DNA of 42,500 bases from Prorocentrum cordatum. Its lineage: Eukaryota; Sar; Dinophyceae; Prorocentrales; Prorocentraceae. The notes under the pieces were generated by a model that made no database searches, was not told the origin of the DNA, and saw nothing but the letters and a program-made list of their open reading frames with translations. The translations under genes and the position numbers were made by a program. Positions 9,801-17,210 of the stretch are shown here, in pieces. Each line of letters opens with the position of its first letter. The first letter of the stretch is position 1. The stretch lies in assembly GCA_963575745.1 (NCBI GenBank), contig CAUYUJ010019082.1, positions 414,126 through 456,625 on the forward strand, written 5' to 3'.

Positions 9801-10785
9801 CTCCTTCACTACCCCTCGGAGTGCCAAAGGGAGTGGTTGCTTGGAGTGCTGCCGCGAGTGCTGGATTTCCGCGAATCGCCTGGAGTCTTTGCCACAAGCT
9901 GTTCTCGCTCGTTTCAGACGGCGGAGTCCGGAACGGCGAGCCACCATCGGAGCCGCCCATAGGGACAAACCTCGCACCTCCAGCCTGCTGCGGAGGGCGT
10001 TGTGGCTGTGGTCCTAGGGCGCCTGGTGGCCCCGCAGGAGTGCGCAGGTTCCTCTGCTGTGCGTCTTGGATACCTGCATGCACTGCCCACGGGTCAGCAC
10101 GGTATAGCTGATCGGTCAGTCCAGAAACGTCGGCTGGTGACAGGTAGCTGTTGAGGGCCTGGACCCATGTCTGCTGGTCCGGCCTCCAAGGAGATGCTAC
10201 TGCGGCTACTGGCGTGACCACTTGCTGCCATGAACCATCCGAGGTGTCTGCCGCGGGTGTCCCCGCTCCTGCGGGTGGCCCCGCCTCAGGCATGACCTCG
10301 TCTTCCTGGGCATTTATCATGAGGACTGTCTGTGTGAGGTACGGTCGTGGAGCAACGTCTTGCTCGGTCATGGTCAGGTTGAATGGGCGACCGCCCGTCT
10401 TAGTCCAGCCCTTTAGGTACATGGCGTGATCGTCCATTACACCCAGAGTTCTGTCACACATTTTAAGTGGCATGTAGTCCTCGGAGCAAATTCTGTCCGC
10501 GGGTTGGCCCCGCTTCCGCGATTTGTGGTAAGCCAGCGGATTGCTCCAGGCTTCACCGACCCGATATTTTGCAATGCTCACAATCTGAAGGATATGATCG
10601 GGCGGTATGCGGCCATTGTGGCCCCGTGTCATGACGATGTCATTCGCTGACCTCCATAAAGAGAAGCCGCTGGACAACATCTTGCTGATGCTGCAGAAGA
10701 TGAGCACCTCAGAGTCAGGACGGATGCCCGATAGAATCCTCGGGTCACCCGGGAGGTAGGGGCAGCCGTGAACGAACTGGCGCCC
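6859..10785 (-). CDS. C-terminal Tpt1-like part, RING-H2 finger and aspartic protease (element 1)
   Basis: The coding part starts at the frame change near 10785, not at a codon. It opens with RQFVHGC and continues to WRSANDIVMTRG and GRIPPDH (about 10580-10655), which complete the Tpt1/KptA fold (family motif S.N.V.LT.G…G.IP). Long Pro/Ala linkers with AGPPA inserts follow. A RING-H2 finger (8782-8937) shows CPIC, CGHFFHDIC and CAVC, the C3H2C3 ligand pattern of E3 ubiquitin ligases. Then an Arg/Ser-rich stretch leads to a retropepsin-like protease with FMLDIGSDVNII (7933-7944 for DIGS). DIGS replaces the usual D(T/S)GA, so catalytic competence is uncertain. A C-terminal Pro/Ser-rich tail ends in TGA at 6859, and the same frame continues into the next module. 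Confidence 0.75.
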   Translation of the reverse strand, partial: GRQFVHGCPYLPGDPRILSGIRPDSEVLIFCSISKMLSSGFSLWRSANDIVMTRGHNGRIPPDHILQIVSIAKYRVGEAWSNPLAYHKSRKRGQPADRICSEDYMPLKMCDRTLGVMDDHAMYLKGWTKTGGRPFNLTMTEQDVAPRPYLTQTVLMINAQEDEVMPEAGPPAGAGTPAADTSDGSWQQVVTPVAAVASPWRPDQQTWVQALNSYLSPADVSGLTDQLYRADPWAVHAGIQDAQQRNLRTPAGPPGALGPQPQRPPQQAGGARFVPMGGSDGGSPFRTPPSETSENSLWQRLQAIRGNPALAAALQATTPFGTPRGSEGGAAAGSPAERTPAEPPAQAGSPADGQQGSDYERRAANLRAQATYLQQQAERVPSLLRNRNIDVTNHGDFRPLWSWTSEDAPNADPTNPYRQVFIPGIASHPIYGWDNHGPAEAPAMDAPMYPEYYAQINNTPMIAGPPANEYTRNLANEMFRLQFTRAVDAQSMPHYAYMPTPTDPETIVQPAGLAVPAAMGSMPDYIRDVHNTQQAILASRQQARDNTRLRQQRAIQRRIEREAQAGTPAEAGPPAERPDRRPPPTPYREGETTFERQARTRPDLPAPVISDYNFTQCPICMDNYEMGTTVWRLACGHFFHDICWDRVAQQHVRNQRPGAPNEAPCAVCRGPGIVIAHFPYAGQRDAESDQARQQERYVADAREMRRLREAVEALEARAARSAEPSARAPAAQAYPWPAPEQGIQMPILPTLRAQEPPAAGPPAEAAPAAQAGPPANGPPNPGFLRNMEANIRRSGRSGGGIRRPTGSTRTSRVASPVSARSRASAESAEAAQFHSTFMIDTEGLTYARDDTDTLPPGGEWMSTLSANYWVLQQEPITVEERRQYEQMWCTELTMSQWVLEQRLLRGTLGSQITYHTNDHTGVQVALAARNGTFFPDEDGTPCISFMLDIGSDVNIIGSNTARTFQDIMARFNYRPAICTLSKTLYINGFGEGAAICRKMGNFKIGVQYANEASPRIEEYASNIAEGSGANLPAIWGLGAMEARDTIIVLKPGYQKVIFPSGDYTLKLGRGAKVLKAKKTPSGHLAIPCGLYDGAKSHTVTNTFAIRSSRDGYTETENEEDPVSAGPPADATAGPPATGQSATFTTDTYIVEPYIDKQLLEDTTRLIVNRTLNSWWEGRQGPEGTWHPPPENAKAALKSKIFWAVQEAVSKWTPEDPAGPPASPPPPLSYTGGGSSDSAGPTRLLSSRTQRGERAEIVGHATDRTEYFDISENNPPSLSASVAAPATPAEPSANSTPPSQAATWSHDRR

Positions 10786-12338
10786 CCCTGCCTCTTAGGG
10801 TTGTCCTGTGCGAGGCATGAAAGGCCATTGTCAAGGATGCCCTTAACATGCTCCCATTGTGTCCCGTGGATAAAGTATACTGGGTCATCTGGTTCCTTCA
10901 TCCATGTCGTGATGGGCTTATAGAGCGACTCTGGGCAGTGGATGCCTGGGCTGCTATGGCCGTTCGTGGCTCTGATGAAATATTGTGGCCTGCGTGCCGT
11001 TGGTCGGAATCTGAGAGGTAGCTTCATGCTATCCTTGACGCATTTCATCTGGAGCCTGCCCTTCTGCATGCCATGGTTGTCGATCATCTCGCAGCAGTTC
11101 AGCAACACCCAATACACGTATGAGCAGTGAGGGTTGCCCTTGATAAGCACATCGTGCATGTCCCGGTAGCCTTTCCACTGATCGTTTTCAGTCCAATTTG
11201 TCAGCAAGTCGTCAACAACAACCCAGCCATCGTATGGATCGAAAGTGTCAATCTTTTCAAAGTATCGGCTGAATCCATCTTTCCAATACGGACTATGGCG
11301 TAGGGCTGTAGAGAACCATATTGACACCTTGGCCATTTGCCAATCGCGCGGCAGAGTAGGATCTGTGTTAAAACTCTTCATGACCTTCATGAGCTCTGCC
11401 CTGTGCTGCGCGACGCGCAATGGCGGCCTGTCCCGCAACATATTGCCCATGACTTGTTGTTCACGTTCCCATTCATTACGGCACTCGAAGTTACGACGAT
11501 CGGGGCAATTGATGACCTCGTATCGATCTGTATCATCTCGAGTGACTCGTGGGTTTATGGTGCGTCTCGGGCCTTTGTCTTCAATGCCTTGCCAATATTC
11601 AATGGCTCCCAGAGGGATGTTCGTGAGAACAGACGACGCTGGTTGCCGACGCGCGGGTGGCCCCGCTGCTGCAGCTGGCGCCGCTGCGGCTGCCGAGGCA
11701 GCTCCAGCGAATGACCCCGCACCAGGGTGCGGGTGACCTTGGTCAGCCAGCGCATCGTCGGCTAGTTTCTGTCGGTCGTCAAATTCTTTTAGGGCTCTGA
11801 AGCGTTCTTCTCTTGAGGGAGTGCCTTCTGCGGGTGTCCCCGCTGCTGCAGCTGGCGCCGCTTTAGCGGGTGGCCCCGCTGAGCCCTTGTCCCCCTTACC
11901 TTTGGCGACTGCCTCTGCCCGCGCCGACCTCATTCCAGCCTCGGGCTTCGGTTGTGCTTTCATTCGTGCCGAGCCTGGTCGTGGTGCAAGGCGCGGCTGA
12001 TGCAGAGTTGGAGTCCAGTCACCTCGGAAGGCTGCCTTAGGCTGGTCGCGAACTTCGTCCTTGACATCGCCTTGGGCAGCCGGTGGCATCGGGGCTGATG
12101 GTCCAGCAAAAGCCTTCCTCCTCTCCGTCACGGACGGGCCGGTTGGCTCTCCCTGCTCAGGGTCGTCCTTCTTGGCGATCCCTCTGGCCTTCGCACGCCC
12201 CCGTGTACCTTCGGGGCTCTTGGAAGGGTACCTCTTCGCAGGAGAAGGTGGAGACGAGGAGTCGGCTTCAGGTCCTGGAGGCGGTTTGTTGCCCTCGTCT
12301 GGTTGTGGACCAGGAGGGTCTTTAGGAGGGCCTTCTGG
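10629..12338 (-). CDS. Read-through ORF with N-terminal part of a Tpt1/KptA-like RNA 2'-phosphotransferase (element 1)
   Basis: The frame is identical to Gag and continues directly after the TAG at 12339, with no ATG needed. A Pro/Lys-rich linker with AGPPA/AGTPA inserts leads into a Tpt1/KptA-like domain: STALRH near 11300 with DGWVVVDDLL after it (the LRH and GWV..DDLL motifs of the family), then a KGRLQMKC stretch, IRATNGHS (10936-10975) and YFIHGT (10849-10880). The rest of the domain lies in another frame, entered at a G6 run (10783-10788). Past that run this frame is meaningless to its stop at 10629. Tpt1 enzymes use NAD+ to remove an internal 2'-phosphate from ligated RNA. Family assignment is by motif recognition; activity is inference. 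Confidence 0.7.
   Translation of the reverse strand, partial: PEGPPKDPPGPQPDEGNKPPPGPEADSSSPPSPAKRYPSKSPEGTRGRAKARGIAKKDDPEQGEPTGPSVTERRKAFAGPSAPMPPAAQGDVKDEVRDQPKAAFRGDWTPTLHQPRLAPRPGSARMKAQPKPEAGMRSARAEAVAKGKGDKGSAGPPAKAAPAAAAGTPAEGTPSREERFRALKEFDDRQKLADDALADQGHPHPGAGSFAGAASAAAAAPAAAAGPPARRQPASSVLTNIPLGAIEYWQGIEDKGPRRTINPRVTRDDTDRYEVINCPDRRNFECRNEWEREQQVMGNMLRDRPPLRVAQHRAELMKVMKSFNTDPTLPRDWQMAKVSIWFSTALRHSPYWKDGFSRYFEKIDTFDPYDGWVVVDDLLTNWTENDQWKGYRDMHDVLIKGNPHCSYVYWVLLNCCEMIDNHGMQKGRLQMKCVKDSMKLPLRFRPTARRPQYFIRATNGHSSPGIHCPESLYKPITTWMKEPDDPVYFIHGTQWEHVKGILDNGLSCLAQDNPKRQGGASSFTAAPTSRVTRGFYRASVLTLRCSSSAASARCCPAASLYGGQRMTSS
10783..10789 (-). other. G6 run at frame change inside the Tpt1-like domain
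   Basis: The sense strand reads CAG GGG GGC in the upstream frame. G GGG GGC fits the X XXY YYZ slippery pattern, and a -1 slip here joins …KRQGG to RQFVHG…, exactly completing the Tpt1-like domain. Loss of one G from a homopolymer, or an assembly error, gives the same result and is simpler. Confidence 0.45.
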
Positions 12339-12341
12339 CTA
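12339..12341 (-). other. In-frame TAG between Gag-like ORF and downstream ORF
   Basis: The sense sequence is CAC GGC TAG CCA GAA. The frame is open for over 1.2 kb before and about 1.5 kb after, so a single amber codon is the only barrier. This is the layout of stop-codon read-through Gag-Pol elements, but a point mutation cannot be excluded. Confidence 0.5.
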
Positions 12342-15300
12342 GCCGTGATCATGGATGATCTGCCTCATCTGGTCGATGTTGGCAGTACCTTTTATGGCCA
12401 GCTTGTATTTGCCATTTTCGTGGCGGTAAAGTACCCTCGTGCAAAACCACTTCTGCGCCGAGGAGCTGCAGTACCAGCAGGCGCATCCATCAGGGAATGG
12501 ATTCTCTGAGCCGTCTTCCGCCGCCCATTCTTCATTCAGTTCGGTCTGGTCAGTGCCGGCGGCGGATCCGGCAGCAGATGCAACAGCCATCCACTCTTCG
12601 TCCGCGGACCCAGCGGCTGGCGCCGCGTCTGCGGGTGACCCCGCTTCTCCGCTGGATTCTGCGGGTGACCCCGCTTCTTTATGGAATCGGCGGTTCCATT
12701 CTTTGAGGCGATGGTCTTTGGGAAGCTGTTCCCAATTTTCCCTGACAGTGTCAGCAACCTCCTCGGTCATAGGGGCGCGATCGGCTTCAGTGATGCGCTT
12801 TCCTCCTCCAGGGACCTTCTTGTTAGGATCGTGGACGGTGCCGGCGTCATCTCCATGAGACCAGTTCCAGGGGGTCTCACCGTGATGGGGGCTCCTGGAG
12901 GGGCGGTCCATTGGACGGCCGCGCATGTGACCTTTGAAAGGCTCGCATTGACATACTTGTTTCCTGTATGTCTTGCGATCGTTGATGATCTCCTGTTTCT
13001 TAGCCCTTCGGCCCCAAGCCTCTGGCGTTTTAGTCTTGCCTTCTTTGGTACGTATTATCATGCCAGATTCGTCCCGTTTGCAGTGCTCCTTGGACCACCA
13101 GTGGCGGATCACGTCCATCGAGTAGCCGGGGTACCAATTGATGTACCACTCCGGCACGTACTGAGCGGATACACCTACGGAGTGCTCCGTGCTGCACGGG
13201 TAGCCAGATGCATCATGTGTAGGGCGTCGTGGAGCTGAACGGCTCCTCCTGCGGGTTGGCCCCGCTGACGCACTGCCACGTTCCATGGGCCTTTCATCTC
13301 CATGACGGTGCTCTGGGTCTCGGGGTGGCGATGGTCGTCTGTTCTTCTTTGCATGGCGCCTGTCCTCCGAGTCCTCTGAGCTGTCCTGGACCATGAATAC
13401 GTGCTGATGCGGGCTTTGAAAGTATCCGATGTCGGTCAGCTGCTCCATCGTGAGGTCATTGAGGTCCATCTGGTCGCAGCCCTGCATGAATACGTCCATA
13501 GACCAAGCGGGTGGCCCCGCTGCAGCAGCTGGCGCCGCTTCGGCGGGTGACCCCGCTAGAGCCTGGAGTGCAGTCAGCATCTGAGGTGCCGACATATCAT
13601 GATCCAGGTATGGACGCAGCCTTGCGGCCCCTGGGCGCGACAGCAGGTCGTTCATGGTTATCTGCTGATATGCTGGCGCACTCAGGAGCTGGATCGCTTC
13701 TGCGACCTGCTCTTGGAGCCTGTCCTTATAGTCCTCTTCGGCCTCTTCAGAGTCAGAATAGGCTGCGGGATGGCCCCGCATTTCATCATCAGCGTCTCCC
13801 GCTTCCGAGCCGGCTCGCGAAAGATCAGGCAGCAACGGCATGCCAATCACCTGCGGTGCCAGCGCGGCGGCGAGCTCCTCCTCGGTCGCCGGGGCGGTCT
13901 CAGCTTCGGAGATCTCGTCGTCGGCGGGTGGCCCCGCTGGAAGACCGAACCAAGCGTTGAACACGCCCTCGTCGACTTCGTCCCAGCCGTGGAACTCGTC
14001 GAAGAGGGTCACCGCGTACTCTTCCAGGGCTACGGTCGCATCAGCGTAGCGGGCCATCACGTAGTACGTGGAGGAGCCTGCGGCGGGAGCCGCTTCTGGA
14101 TTGACGTAAAACTCGTAGTCAATGTAGTCTATGTCATCCATAAAAGAGTTTTGAGCCAAATGTACGGATCCCTTTCCTTTCCCCTTCGGGCAATGATCGC
14201 GCAAATGCTCTGTACTACCGCATGTATGACACTTCATAGTGTTGCCAGAAGCGTCCCTAGGGTTGCCCCTCCGCCCTTTTCCCTTACCAGAGGTCCGCCT
14301 GTGACCCCGACCTTTGCCTCCGATAAGAACTTCTTCAACAACTATATCAGTTAAGGACGTGAGGAAAGCAGTGATACCCCTACCATGCATACGGCGTCTG
14401 CGACCCCCTTTGCCACGACCCTTTCCATAGCGTTTGAAATGTCGGCGTACTGCACGTCTCACTTTTCTGACCGGTTTTTTCATGAAGCGCCTCCAACGGC
14501 GCTTTGATTTGCGATGAGCCATAAAAGCGGCTTCCGCTCTTTGTTGTTCAGAAAGGTGAGTGTCATCAGCTGGATAGTCATTACCAGCAGAGACTGTACC
14601 ATTGTGATCACCGTCAGATGAGGTATCTGTGTCAGCGCCAGATTCAAACGGAGAGGGCGGCTGAGACCCTGGAGCGGATGACTCCGCTTGGCCCCAGAGG
14701 GTTGCGCCCGAGGGCGGGCTTGCAGTGCAGGCGGCGCCCGGCGTGTAGTTCGACCAGGCGTTCGCCTCCGCTGCCTCTGCCGATGCCTGGCCGGTCTGCC
14801 CTAAGAGGGCAGTGGCCTCGTTGGGCATATCGGCTGGATCAGCCCAGGGACTTGGTTCGCCAGGACCAGCGGGTGACCCCGCAGTCGTGGCGTAAACACC
14901 TGCATGTGCGTGGTGCCCTGTGAAGATACCCGCAACGTTGCCAGGAGAGCGCTCGGCAACATGCCCGTAGTTCCTCATCCTGGTCAGCAGTCTATCATAG
15001 TCTGCTTGTGTTCTGGGCATCTGATGATTAAAGGGCTCCAGCAGGTGTTGGGCTCGTGACGCGCCAACGCCTAACGCTCTGAAAAGGATCAGCGTTAGGA
15101 TCTGAAAGTTGGGGATGACAAATCCAACAGAGTTAGCCTCGTCACGGGCCATCTCGAATCGAGCTAACACTGAGTCGATTCGCTCGCCCCTTTCGACGCG
15201 AAAGTCGATAAGGGCAGTGCCAGAGTTGAGCTGGCGCTCATCTTCCAGATTTTCAAATTTGGTGCTCAGTAGGTACAGTATGTAAGTAACTGCATCCGTT

Positions 15301-16109
15301 GGCTGTCCGTTGACAGTTACACCATAATTGATGATCTGGGAAGGGGCCTGCATGGCGATACGACGAGCAAGGCCTTGAAGACCACGTTGTAGTGCTGCAG
15401 CTTGCTGAGGTGGCGTCGTATTGCCGCTCGCCACGTTTATCCATGCATGTACTTCGCGAACGTACTCGCGAAAGGGCGTAGTACCGGCTGGGTCCCATGA
15501 AGGGCCGGTAGTACGCGTGTCGTCCATCCCCTGCCGCATGTATCCCACAGCACATCCCATTATCACCCATAGAATGCCGAAGATAGTTATCTTAATCCAG
15601 TGCATGTGCATCTCGGCTTCGGTGATTGGTTTAGGCTGTGGTTTGTCAGGCTCGGGCGTAGTAGCCGTAAGGCGCCTGACCGGCACGGGATGCAGGTGGC
15701 CCCGCTGCGGGCAGCCCCGCAGGGTGACCACGTTCTCGATCGAGTTGCCGATTGGCACCTGGTGGAAGTCGGGAGTGAAGTAGCGCAGTGAAGTAGGAGA
15801 GAGCGTCTCGAGCTCGCGGGTCGCCCCGCTGGCCCGATCGCGGACTGGCTCCGCTCCTCGCAGAGCCGGCGCAACATGGTATTCCACCGTAGTAGTAGTC
15901 CACCAAGTTGTGCCGTGGATTATGGGTATTAGAGCGAGAGCCAGCCACACGAGAGTGTAGCCAGCTCCGCTACCAAGTCGAAAACGCACTGGTAAGCCAA
16001 GATATATGTTCCGCCTTAGGCGCTCCCATATCCCAGGCTTTGTCTCATATCGCATGAGCAAGAGAGCGAGATGAAGCATGGGATCTGGAGTAAAGGATAG
16101 AAGGGGCAT
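12339..16109 (-). CDS. Gag-like protein with two membrane segments and a CCHC zinc knuckle (element 1)
   Basis: I chose the ATG at 16109; the open frame further upstream has only non-ATG starts and lies in the terminal repeat. The protein is about 1,256 residues. Hydrophobic segments occur near residues 50-64 (YTLVWLALALIPII) and 171-191 (WIKITIFGILWVIMG…), which is unusual for Gag. A helical Gag-type region follows, around residues 200-400. Then come a basic Lys/Arg-rich stretch and a CCHC knuckle, CHTCGSTEHLRDHC (14192-14233), with lysine/glycine-rich flanks typical of nucleocapsid. The C-terminal half is acidic and Pro/Ala-rich, with many AGPPA/AGSPA inserts from the hairpin repeat. It would form the particle shell and bind genomic RNA; the membrane segments suggest membrane-linked assembly (inference). 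It ends in TAG, and the same frame stays open beyond. Confidence 0.7.
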   Translation of the reverse strand: MPLLSFTPDPMLHLALLLMRYETKPGIWERLRRNIYLGLPVRFRLGSGAGYTLVWLALALIPIIHGTTWWTTTTVEYHVAPALRGAEPVRDRASGATRELETLSPTSLRYFTPDFHQVPIGNSIENVVTLRGCPQRGHLHPVPVRRLTATTPEPDKPQPKPITEAEMHMHWIKITIFGILWVIMGCAVGYMRQGMDDTRTTGPSWDPAGTTPFREYVREVHAWINVASGNTTPPQQAAALQRGLQGLARRIAMQAPSQIINYGVTVNGQPTDAVTYILYLLSTKFENLEDERQLNSGTALIDFRVERGERIDSVLARFEMARDEANSVGFVIPNFQILTLILFRALGVGASRAQHLLEPFNHQMPRTQADYDRLLTRMRNYGHVAERSPGNVAGIFTGHHAHAGVYATTAGSPAGPGEPSPWADPADMPNEATALLGQTGQASAEAAEANAWSNYTPGAACTASPPSGATLWGQAESSAPGSQPPSPFESGADTDTSSDGDHNGTVSAGNDYPADDTHLSEQQRAEAAFMAHRKSKRRWRRFMKKPVRKVRRAVRRHFKRYGKGRGKGGRRRRMHGRGITAFLTSLTDIVVEEVLIGGKGRGHRRTSGKGKGRRGNPRDASGNTMKCHTCGSTEHLRDHCPKGKGKGSVHLAQNSFMDDIDYIDYEFYVNPEAAPAAGSSTYYVMARYADATVALEEYAVTLFDEFHGWDEVDEGVFNAWFGLPAGPPADDEISEAETAPATEEELAAALAPQVIGMPLLPDLSRAGSEAGDADDEMRGHPAAYSDSEEAEEDYKDRLQEQVAEAIQLLSAPAYQQITMNDLLSRPGAARLRPYLDHDMSAPQMLTALQALAGSPAEAAPAAAAGPPAWSMDVFMQGCDQMDLNDLTMEQLTDIGYFQSPHQHVFMVQDSSEDSEDRRHAKKNRRPSPPRDPEHRHGDERPMERGSASAGPTRRRSRSAPRRPTHDASGYPCSTEHSVGVSAQYVPEWYINWYPGYSMDVIRHWWSKEHCKRDESGMIIRTKEGKTKTPEAWGRRAKKQEIINDRKTYRKQVCQCEPFKGHMRGRPMDRPSRSPHHGETPWNWSHGDDAGTVHDPNKKVPGGGKRITEADRAPMTEEVADTVRENWEQLPKDHRLKEWNRRFHKEAGSPAESSGEAGSPADAAPAAGSADEEWMAVASAAGSAAGTDQTELNEEWAAEDGSENPFPDGCACWYCSSSAQKWFCTRVLYRHENGKYKLAIKGTANIDQMRQIIHDHG

Positions 16110-16257
16110 CGTCAATAGAAAGGTCTTTTCCGATCTCAGATGCAAGTAGTGCGCCTCAATGAGGCACAATCACATGTTCGGCCGGGCCCGGCTTGAGCCA
16201 GGCACGGCAGCGGTGCATGCTCGATATACATCTCGCCTTTAACCCTCTCCGTTTAAA
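16086..16257 (-). repeat. Terminal direct repeat of element 1, 5' copy
   Basis: This is the second copy of the 172-bp repeat. On the sense (minus) strand it starts at 16257, exactly where LINE coding similarity (…IRRATH) stops. It carries the first Gag-like ATG at 16107-16109. Where the LTR ends on the internal side cannot be seen, because the partner copy runs off the window. Confidence 0.7.
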
Positions 16258-17210
16258 GTGGGTAGCCCTGCGAATCAAATTGTCCCAGGATTCAAGGTCG
16301 GATTCGTCGCCGACGTCGTCGAAGTCCAGTTGCTGTCTGACGCTGGACTTGCTGTCGTCACCTGTGCTGTCGTCATGCTGTTCAATGTTTGGGTTGGTTG
16401 TGTTTTCGTCGGTGATGGCGTGGGGTTGTCTCTGTCGGCGTCTCGATGTATTGACGATGAATCGTAACATGCGTCGCTGGGCGCGTCGGAGTGTCAGGAG
16501 CATGTCTTCGGTGAGATCCCACGTTGCGCAGCCACACATGACCGTTGGCGTCACCGTCCCGCTGAAAAGCGTGAGTCTGCTGCGAAAGGGGGTACCGGCT
16601 GTTTGTGAGCTCGTTGCGGAACTGGTTGAATTTGTGCCACCCCGTTGCAAGTCTGTTGGTAAGCTCGGTCTGGTGGAAGTCGTGCAACTTCAGCTTGCGG
16701 CCCAGGCATTCGGTACTCTCCTCGGTGCTGAGGCTTTCGACCTTGTCGTCGTCGATGTCCACGTGTGTAATGCATCGCCCGTCGCCTGCTACCATTTGTG
16801 AGGATTTTCGTTTTGTCGGGGTGTAATGCAAGTCCACACTTCGCGGCTTCGTGTTTGAGGTCTCGTATGCCGAAGGCCTTTCGTGTCCAATGTGGTTTAA
16901 TGTTCCGGAATATGTGTTCGAGTAGCGCGTTGAACAAATATGAGCTGAGTGGGTCCCTTTGCTTGACGCCGCGCTCGATGTTGAATTGTCTGCTTCTGAC
17001 GTCGGTCTTTACCGTGGCTCTTTGGTCGCTGTAGAAATTTTGCAACAAGGTGATGTAGGGTTCCAACACATCTTGTTTCCTCAGGGCTTCCCAAAAACAC
17101 GGGTGGTCGACGCATTCGAAAGCCTTCGTAAAATCGATAGCAGCTGTCCAGAGCGGGAGCTGCCAGCCAGCGGCGCGACACGCTGGGCAAGGTTCATGGC
17201 CGCAACTCAA
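16258..17210 (-). pseudogene. LINE (non-LTR) reverse transcriptase fragment, interrupted by element 1
   Basis: Three minus-strand frames together carry a LINE RT of the type common in dinoflagellates. The N-terminal part has WTAAIDFTKAFECVDH and RGVKQRDPLSSYLFNALL (16900-17160). LALHPDKTKIL follows directly after KAFGIRDLKHEAAKCG, so the segment with the (F/Y)ADD catalytic motif is deleted. A shifted frame gives TECLGRKLKLHDFHQTEL and HKFNQFRNEL. A third gives VTPTVMCGCATW, LRRAQRRMLRFIV and WDNLIRRATH, the usual LINE C-terminal pattern. The reading stops at 16258, where the element 1 repeat begins; the remainder should lie left of the window. The 5' part is also missing. It is clearly dead. 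Confidence 0.8.

Larger units (their letters stand above)
319..15836. repeat. Swarm of GCGGG-TGGC-CCCGC mini-hairpins inside element 1
   Basis: The plus-strand consensus AGCGGGTGGCCCCGCT folds into a 6-bp GC stem with a 4-nt loop. I count at least 30 copies, e.g. 319-332, 2288-2301, 7124-7137, 7379-7392, 7403-7416, 8462-8475, 8498-8511, 9734-9747, 9752-9765, 9779-9792 and 13507-13520. The loop varies (TGGC, TGAC, TGTC, TTGGC, TTTC) while the stems are kept. On the sense strand most copies read AGPPA, AGSPA or AGTPA; others are read in different frames (RGHPP, RGQPA). A GCGGCTGGCGCCGC variant reads AAPAA. None is seen in element 2 or the flanking DNA. It resembles in-frame palindromic elements such as those of Rickettsia, without implying homology. 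Confidence 0.85.
1..16257 (-). mobile_element. Giant Ty1/copia-type LTR retrotransposon (element 1), left end outside window
   Basis: The gene order on the minus strand is Gag, Tpt1-like domain, RING finger, aspartic protease, Cys/His module, methyltransferase-like module, integrase, RT, RNase H. Integrase before RT is the Ty1/copia order. A 172-bp direct repeat (1-172 and 16086-16257, one mismatch) marks the two ends. The right end interrupts a LINE reading frame. At over 16 kb it is roughly three times a usual copia element, because of extra domains and low-complexity linkers. Three in-frame stops (12339, 6859, 5294) and frame changes near 10785, 6290, 5125, 4940, 2650 and 1525 break the polyprotein. 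It is therefore a decayed copy, or the assembly carries small indels. No TG...CA ends, primer binding site or sense-strand polypurine tract could be identified. Confidence 0.85.
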
